A DNA stretch of 64,000 bases from Nitrosospira briensis. GTDB lineage: Bacteria; Pseudomonadota; Gammaproteobacteria; Burkholderiales; Nitrosomonadaceae. Each line of letters begins with the position of its first letter. Position 1 is the first letter of the stretch. The notes beneath the pieces were generated by a model. That model saw only the letters and a list, made by a program, of their open reading frames with translations, made no database searches and had not been told where the DNA came from. The stretch is taken from positions 62,001 through 126,000 of the forward strand of contig NZ_FOVJ01000004.1 in NCBI RefSeq assembly GCF_900115125.1. The letters run 5' to 3'. The translations under genes and the position numbers were made by a program. Below, piece after piece: positions 59,938-64,000 of the stretch.

Positions 59938-60399
59938 ATGAACGAAAGAATTATATATGTGGCCATCGTCGCGTTTGCCTTGTCGTCGTCAGCCTCTGCC
60001 GCATTACAGCAGCCGCCGGCGCAGACACAGCCGCAGCTGAATCAGCAGCAACAATCACAGCCACAGCAGTTGCCCCACGGCGATGGCTGGCGTCTTGTCC
60101 GGTCGGTTCAGCTCGGGAGCTCGAAGAACTACATCCATATGGTTCTGATTGATAGCAAGCGGGATATGGACACAGCCGTTTATGGAGCGGCACTGAGCAA
60201 GATATGCAGGTCCGAGCCCGACTTTTGCAGGGTCAGGTTCTGGAACGAGGAGCGCCACGTGGCGCAAGCAATTTCTTTCACTGATGCCCAGTTTAAAGCG
60301 TTGAGAGCCGAATACGTTTTCAACCGGGCAGGGAGCGTCCAGCAAATGCGATACGCCTGCACAGTCGTGTCGGACAAGAACCAGTGTTTTTCTCACTAG
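59938..60399 (+). CDS. Secreted Gln/Pro-rich protein of unknown function
   Basis: The 153-residue product has a signal peptide (hydrophobic 6-17, cut after ASA at residue 21) and a low-complexity Gln/Pro segment (24-48, 'QPPAQTQPQLNQQQQ'). A globular part of about 100 residues follows with four cysteines ('SKICRSEPDFCRV', 'YACTVVSDKNQC'), which could form two disulphides. AAGGAG at 59923-59928 supports the start. No family is recognised. The RidA gene begins 10 bp after the stop, so the two are probably cotranscribed. Confidence 0.7.
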   Translation: MNERIIYVAIVAFALSSSASAALQQPPAQTQPQLNQQQQSQPQQLPHGDGWRLVRSVQLGSSKNYIHMVLIDSKRDMDTAVYGAALSKICRSEPDFCRVRFWNEERHVAQAISFTDAQFKALRAEYVFNRAGSVQQMRYACTVVSDKNQCFSH

Positions 60400-60408
60400 G
60401 GAGTTGTG

Positions 60409-60798
60409 ATGGCGCGCCAGTTGATAAGTTCAGGTTCCACATTCGAGCAGGAGATCGGCTACTCAAGGGCTGTGGTTGATGGGGACTGGATTTTTGTTTC
60501 CGGCACGACGGGATTTGACTACAGCAAGATGAGCATTTCCGATGATCTTGTGGAACAAGCCGAGCAATGTTTCAAGAATATCCAGCAGGCTCTTAACGAA
60601 GCGGGAGCGAGCCTGACAGATATTGTCCGGGTGACATATGTGTTGCCTGATACCGCTGACTTTCCGAAGTGCTGGCCGACCTTCCGCAAATATCTTGGGC
60701 AGATCAGGCCCGCAGCAATGATGATCGCGGCTGGCTTGTCCGATCCCCGCATGCGTATCGAAATCCAGGTCACCGCCCGTCGCAATTCCGGCGCCTGA
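60409..60798 (+). CDS. RidA family protein
   Basis: The ATG at 60409 (AGGGAG five bases before) gives 129 residues; a GTG one codon earlier is also open. The RidA/YjgF fold is clear: 'YSRAVVDGDWIFVSGTTGFD', 'IQQALNEAGASLTDIVRVTY' and a C-terminal 'RIEIQVTARRN', where the Arg and Glu of the active site occur in 'MRIEIQ'. RidA enzymes deaminate reactive enamine/imine intermediates. Its substrate is unknown, and the cotranscribed secreted protein gives no clue. Confidence 0.88.
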   Translation: MARQLISSGSTFEQEIGYSRAVVDGDWIFVSGTTGFDYSKMSISDDLVEQAEQCFKNIQQALNEAGASLTDIVRVTYVLPDTADFPKCWPTFRKYLGQIRPAAMMIAAGLSDPRMRIEIQVTARRNSGA

Positions 60799-60911
60799 TC
60801 TATCAGGGATCGCAGCGGGCAGGTGTTGGCAGGTCAAATGGGTTGATTAGTGGAATGTCCACTACGTAGCTGGTAACAATAACACTCAATAACACTCGAG
60901 GGAGGTAATTA

Positions 60912-61298
60912 ATGGGTTCAACGAATAAAGTCTTTATCAGCTTTTCGCTCAGGGATATTAAAGCGCACGACAAACTTATTGAGCAATTGAACAAGGAGAA
61001 AACAGGTTTTTCTTTTGTGGAGATGCCGATAAAGCAGTCCTGGGAACCGGCCTGGAAGGAAGAATGCCGGGAGAAAGTGAGTGGCTGCGACGGTGTGATT
61101 GCCCTTGTTACAAAAAACGTTGTCAGGGCCGACGGCCAGTTGTGGGAGCTGCGCTGTGCTTACGATGCCAGGATGCCTGTACTGCTGATTCATGGAGACG
61201 ACGATAAATTACCCTCCAAACTCCCTGATCCTCTGGGTGAACGGGAAATTGATGAATGGACCTGGCCGGCCATTTCAACATTCCTGAATAGATTGTAA
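60912..61298 (+). CDS. TIR-like domain protein (MTH538/ThsB-type fold), solitary
   Basis: The whole 128-residue protein is one TIR-like flavodoxin-fold domain: 'KVFISFSLRDIKAHDKLIEQ' as beta-1 and BB region, 'VSGCDGVIALVTKNVV' as the central strand, and 'QLWELRCAYDARMPVLLIHG', where Glu79 aligns with the catalytic Glu of NAD-cleaving TIR domains. GGGAGG at 60900-60905 is a strong ribosome site. Such proteins act in bacterial immunity (Thoeris ThsB) or as toxins or effectors. No ThsA-like or other defence gene is next to it, so the role is open. Confidence 0.7.
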   Translation: MGSTNKVFISFSLRDIKAHDKLIEQLNKEKTGFSFVEMPIKQSWEPAWKEECREKVSGCDGVIALVTKNVVRADGQLWELRCAYDARMPVLLIHGDDDKLPSKLPDPLGEREIDEWTWPAISTFLNRL

Positions 61299-61478
61299 AA
61301 AGCGATACGCACAGATTGCACGCATGGGTGGCACACCAGGTTAAGCAACCTGGTGCAACCAAACTCCTTTGATGACCTTGGCGGTGCCCGGCTTCCCGCG
61401 ATACTCCGGCCCTGTTTTACCGTGTTATCCATGCTTCACCTGAACGGCAAGAAGGATTGCCCGCAGGCGCGGGAGAGT

Positions 61479-62747
61479 TCATCGCAATAAGGGCAGAGCT
61501 GCGACCCGTTGCTCTATCTTCTGCATCATTTTCCGGTATGCCGGCGCGTCAATCCCGCCGAACCGTCTCTTGAACTCGGCCTCGGGCATGAATTCGGGCA
61601 GGTCGGACCAGGCGGGCATTAAATCCCCATCATCCAATCCCGACAGGATACGGTTCTGAAGCTTTCTTGCCGAAGCCTTGCTTGCCACGGCCTGTTCACC
61701 GAATTTGGTACCGGCACGATCGGCGGCAATGTCATTGAACGAGAAACCGCTCCCGTGGCGGGAATCTTCGATCTCCTTATACAAGCCTATCGCGTCCGAT
61801 AAGGCGGTATCGGCGTAGGCGGCGATTGCGGCTGACACCATGAAGTGTTTTGCAAAATCGTCGCGTCCATCCAGTGTAACGTCTTGAGGCGCAGTGCGAG
61901 GCCAGGCTGTTAATGCTGCCGGAAAGATTCGCTCTGGAGAAATGCCCAGCACGTGAAATGCTACGACTAAAATCACTGCGCGGTTTTCCGCCAATGCATC
62001 GCTGCTTGACGAGCGCTCTGCCGCGATGCGCATCAATGGCGGCAGAAGTTCCGCCAGAGATATTACACTCCCGGTTTTTTTGCTGTTCGCGGCCAAGAGG
62101 GTTTGATAACGTAACAGCCGCTCACGCTCCTCTTCGTTAATCATGGAAGCTCTCATTTCATGAGAAAAACCATCCTCCCAACGATAAACTACACTCAACT
62201 CTTTCTGCGAGACTCTCACCAAATGGAGCGCGTCGAATGCGGCCCGATATTCCGGGCTTCGCCGCAGCCACCGCACGAGCTGAGGCACGATTGCGTCGGT
62301 AAGCGTATCCGGCAGCGAGAGCTTTCCAATTTGAACTGAACGAAGTTGCGGTATGGCGCCTGCCTCGACAACGGACGCCTGCAGGTTGAGATACGGGTTC
62401 ACGTAGCTGCCAGGTAGCGTTCCGGATACAGGGAGGCTCAGACGGATAATCGCCTCGCGATCGGTCAGTGTAACCTGCGCGCTGCCCTTCCCAAGGCGGT
62501 GCGCGAGATAGTTCGCAGCGAGATCAGCATCGGCGGACGTTACCCTCGCTGCAACCAACGTGCCGGGATGTATCCAGTAGCGATGCGCATCCACGATCTG
62601 TTTCGCGCGCCCTATATGCTCCGGCGTGAGAATGACCTTGCGATCGATGCGAGGATGGTCTTCAATGGCCAGCGACAGCATGGCGATCAGCGCCAGCGGG
62701 AAAATGAAAAACAGGCCTATTAGAGAAACAAGCAGAAGTTTGCGCAT
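61479..62747 (-). CDS. Membrane-anchored protein of unknown function (422 aa)
   Basis: There is one N-terminal membrane helix ('LLLVSLIGLFFIFPLALIAM', residues 4-24) and then a periplasmic part of about 395 residues. The C-terminal third has a striking pattern, 'HFMVSAAIAAYADTALSDAI' and 'LYKEIEDSRHGSGFSFNDIA', followed by 'ADRAGTKFGE'. It has conserved-looking His, Asp and Glu residues that resemble a hydrolase or metal site. No named family is recognised. It lies divergent from nothing obvious: the TIR-like gene ends 180 bp to its right-hand stop side and the Slp-like gene is upstream on the same strand. Confidence 0.65.
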   Translation of the reverse strand: MRKLLLVSLIGLFFIFPLALIAMLSLAIEDHPRIDRKVILTPEHIGRAKQIVDAHRYWIHPGTLVAARVTSADADLAANYLAHRLGKGSAQVTLTDREAIIRLSLPVSGTLPGSYVNPYLNLQASVVEAGAIPQLRSVQIGKLSLPDTLTDAIVPQLVRWLRRSPEYRAAFDALHLVRVSQKELSVVYRWEDGFSHEMRASMINEEERERLLRYQTLLAANSKKTGSVISLAELLPPLMRIAAERSSSSDALAENRAVILVVAFHVLGISPERIFPAALTAWPRTAPQDVTLDGRDDFAKHFMVSAAIAAYADTALSDAIGLYKEIEDSRHGSGFSFNDIAADRAGTKFGEQAVASKASARKLQNRILSGLDDGDLMPAWSDLPEFMPEAEFKRRFGGIDAPAYRKMMQKIEQRVAALPLLR

Positions 62748-62912
62748 CGCCGAAGCCAGGAACGTATGATCCGTTTACCGAAGGGGACGGAATAGACAAA
62801 ACGGCATCCGGGATCGGATGCCGTCGTTAAGCTTGCGGAGAAAAAATGATAAGGGAACGACTCTGGATGATATGCCGGGTGATAGCTGGAAAAGGGATGC
62901 AATGCTCATCTC

Positions 62913-63461
62913 TTACCAATATGGCCGGTAGTATCCCCCCCAATAAAACGGGCTGCCATAATATCCATATCCGAAGTATGGGCTAAAGCCATAACCACCA
63001 TAGCCCCTGTACCCGTAACCATACGGATCAGGCTGATAAACAGGCCACAAATAAATGGCTTTGGAAGAGAGCAAAGCCAACCTCACGGTTTTTTTTCCTA
63101 TCATACGCTCGATATCGCCCTCAATTTTTCCTGCCACGGTAATTTCCCTGTCTTTCGCATAAACGGCAGGGTCAAGAAAAGTGGAGCTTTTAATAACAAA
63201 GCGTCCTTCGCTTGGTTTGGTCAACTGCGGCCGGCCGGTAAAATTGAGAGGGTAAGACAAGACTTGCACGAGAGTGAAGTTTTCCTCATTCTCCACATCG
63301 ATAATCACTCCGCCCCACCGAACCGATGTGTCCTTGTAGCTATTCGGGTTCTGGCTTACCTCGCTGTAAGTAATATCTGCAACGGGCACATTCTTGACAG
63401 CCGGGGGCAGCCCGGCGCACGCGCCCAGTGATATGCACGCTAACAATAAATACGGTCTCAT
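62913..63461 (-). CDS. Slp-family outer-membrane lipoprotein
   Basis: The ATG at 63461 with AAGGGG upstream gives 182 residues; the frame upstream to 63554 is not signal-like. The lipobox LGAC puts the lipidated Cys at residue 15. The Slp domain shows 'VRWGGVIIDVENEENFTLVQ' and 'GRFVIKSSTFLDPAVY'. Slp proteins are starvation- or acid-induced outer-membrane lipoproteins. The last 35 residues are a Tyr/Gly-rich tail ('PYGYGYRGYGGYGFSPYFGY') not usual in E. coli Slp. It lies 165 bp upstream of the 422-residue protein gene on the same strand. Confidence 0.85.
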   Translation of the reverse strand: MRPYLLLACISLGACAGLPPAVKNVPVADITYSEVSQNPNSYKDTSVRWGGVIIDVENEENFTLVQVLSYPLNFTGRPQLTKPSEGRFVIKSSTFLDPAVYAKDREITVAGKIEGDIERMIGKKTVRLALLSSKAIYLWPVYQPDPYGYGYRGYGGYGFSPYFGYGYYGSPFYWGGYYRPYW

Positions 63462-63645
63462 GTCTTTTCCCCTTCCATTATGAAACATGGCGCTATCGCC
63501 GCGTTTGTCTGGTACTTCGCCAAAGGATTCCCAACGAACCCTCGCTACAAGCATAGTCGAATCTGGAATAAAAACACGTACTTTAAGACTGTTATTGTAG
63601 AGGATGATTCCCGTAACCGTTCAAGGGATAGAGGGACAGCTTCAG

Positions 63646-64000
63646 CTAAGATGAGTCTTTCAGAAAAGGTATGAGAATACGATTAACTTCCGCGGGTGCT
63701 TCATTTTGCACCCAATGACTGGAACTCGAAATCCGATGAATGCGAACGCGGGGCGCCACCTCGTCCAGTCCCTCGAGTAATTCGATTCCCAGGGCGGGAT
63801 CATGTTCTCCCCAAATCACCAGTGTTTCCGCACCAATGGGAGCCGAGCGGGCGAACGTACGCAGAGTGGCAATCTTCAGGTTGGCCCGATAGTAGTCAAG
63901 AGCGGCGTTGAGTGCGCGAGGCTGTGAGAGAGGCACGACATATTCCTCGATATCCACGTCGCTGAAAGTTTCCTTTCGGGCAGGACCGCGCTTGAACATG
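63646..64000 (-). CDS. Alpha/beta hydrolase, C-terminal part (cut by window edge)
   Basis: About 117 residues of the C-terminal part are visible; the frame is open to the right edge, so the start is outside. Features of an epoxide-hydrolase/haloalkane-dehalogenase-like hydrolase are present: a cap region 'RALNAALDYYRANLKIATLR', the acid residue in 'LVIWGEHDPALGIEL' and the catalytic His in 'SSSHWVQNEAPAEVN'. The nucleophile is not in view. Substrate unknown. Confidence 0.75.
   Translation of the reverse strand, partial: MFKRGPARKETFSDVDIEEYVVPLSQPRALNAALDYYRANLKIATLRTFARSAPIGAETLVIWGEHDPALGIELLEGLDEVAPRVRIHRISSSSHWVQNEAPAEVNRILIPFLKDSS

Noticed and set aside
60912-61298. A full Thoeris defence system
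   Set aside because: Only a TIR-like protein is visible; no ThsA-like NAD-binding effector lies within reach.

Overview
The window looks like a chromosomal segment of a betaproteobacterium, most likely an ammonia oxidiser of the Nitrosomonadaceae and perhaps Nitrosospira. This is inference from content. The main pointer is a tight fructokinase / sucrose-phosphate synthase / sucrose synthase operon of the kind known from Nitrosomonas and Nitrosospira. An EpsA-type regulator, a HpnA epimerase, a glutathione-dependent formaldehyde pathway and a prfB-lysS pair fit the same group. No rRNA, tRNA, CRISPR array, prophage or intact insertion sequence was seen.

Region 1 (1-12.5 kb) is one end of a type VI secretion (T6SS) locus. 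tagH (cut by the left edge), a PP2C phosphatase and an OmpA-like gene run rightwards. They face a leftward operon transcribed tssJ-tssK-tssL-tssM-tagF-ppkA. TssJ, TssL and TssM form the membrane complex and TssK the baseplate adaptor. PpkA, PppA, TagF and TagH are the usual post-translational switch. Sheath, Hcp, VgrG and ClpV genes are absent here and presumably lie to the left.

Region 2 (12.5-23.2 kb) is mixed. It starts with a 700-bp non-coding stretch carrying a pentanucleotide repeat. Two small unknown genes follow, then a secreted EEP-family nuclease/phosphatase, a small-molecule O-methyltransferase and a histidine-rich membrane protein. It ends with a RecQ-type helicase with an unusual tail, an S9 prolyl oligopeptidase, and an ExbB-ExbD pair followed by a TonB-like protein lacking a recognisable TonB C-terminal domain.

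Region 3 (23.6-29.3 kb) is a signalling cassette: a soluble PAS histidine kinase, a stand-alone receiver, and a REC-REC-PAS-GAF-GGDEF-EAL protein joined to the receiver gene by a TAATG overlap.

Region 4 (29.4-52.7 kb) is mostly housekeeping: pbpG, lapA-like, an ion antiporter, a Sel1 lipoprotein, glnA, a rhodanese, uppP, thiC behind a TPP riboswitch, a pcm-like gene, a tolC-like gene, a membrane MutS-like ATPase, hpnA, a copper chaperone, lysS and prfB (with the programmed +1 frameshift), frmA-fghA, a SelD-associated-type flavoprotein without SelD, a DUF971 gene and ubiE.

Region 5 (53-58.4 kb) is the sucrose operon, whose three genes overlap end to end. Region 6 (58.5-64 kb) is accessory: epsA, a secreted Gln/Pro-rich protein, a RidA protein, a solitary TIR-like protein, an unknown 422-residue membrane-anchored protein, a Slp-type lipoprotein with a Tyr/Gly-rich tail, and the C-terminal part of an alpha/beta hydrolase cut by the right edge.

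No complete undescribed system could be demonstrated. The best leads are the atypical TonB-like/ExbBD module, the solitary TIR-like gene, the membrane MutS-like ATPase and the T6SS regulatory layout.
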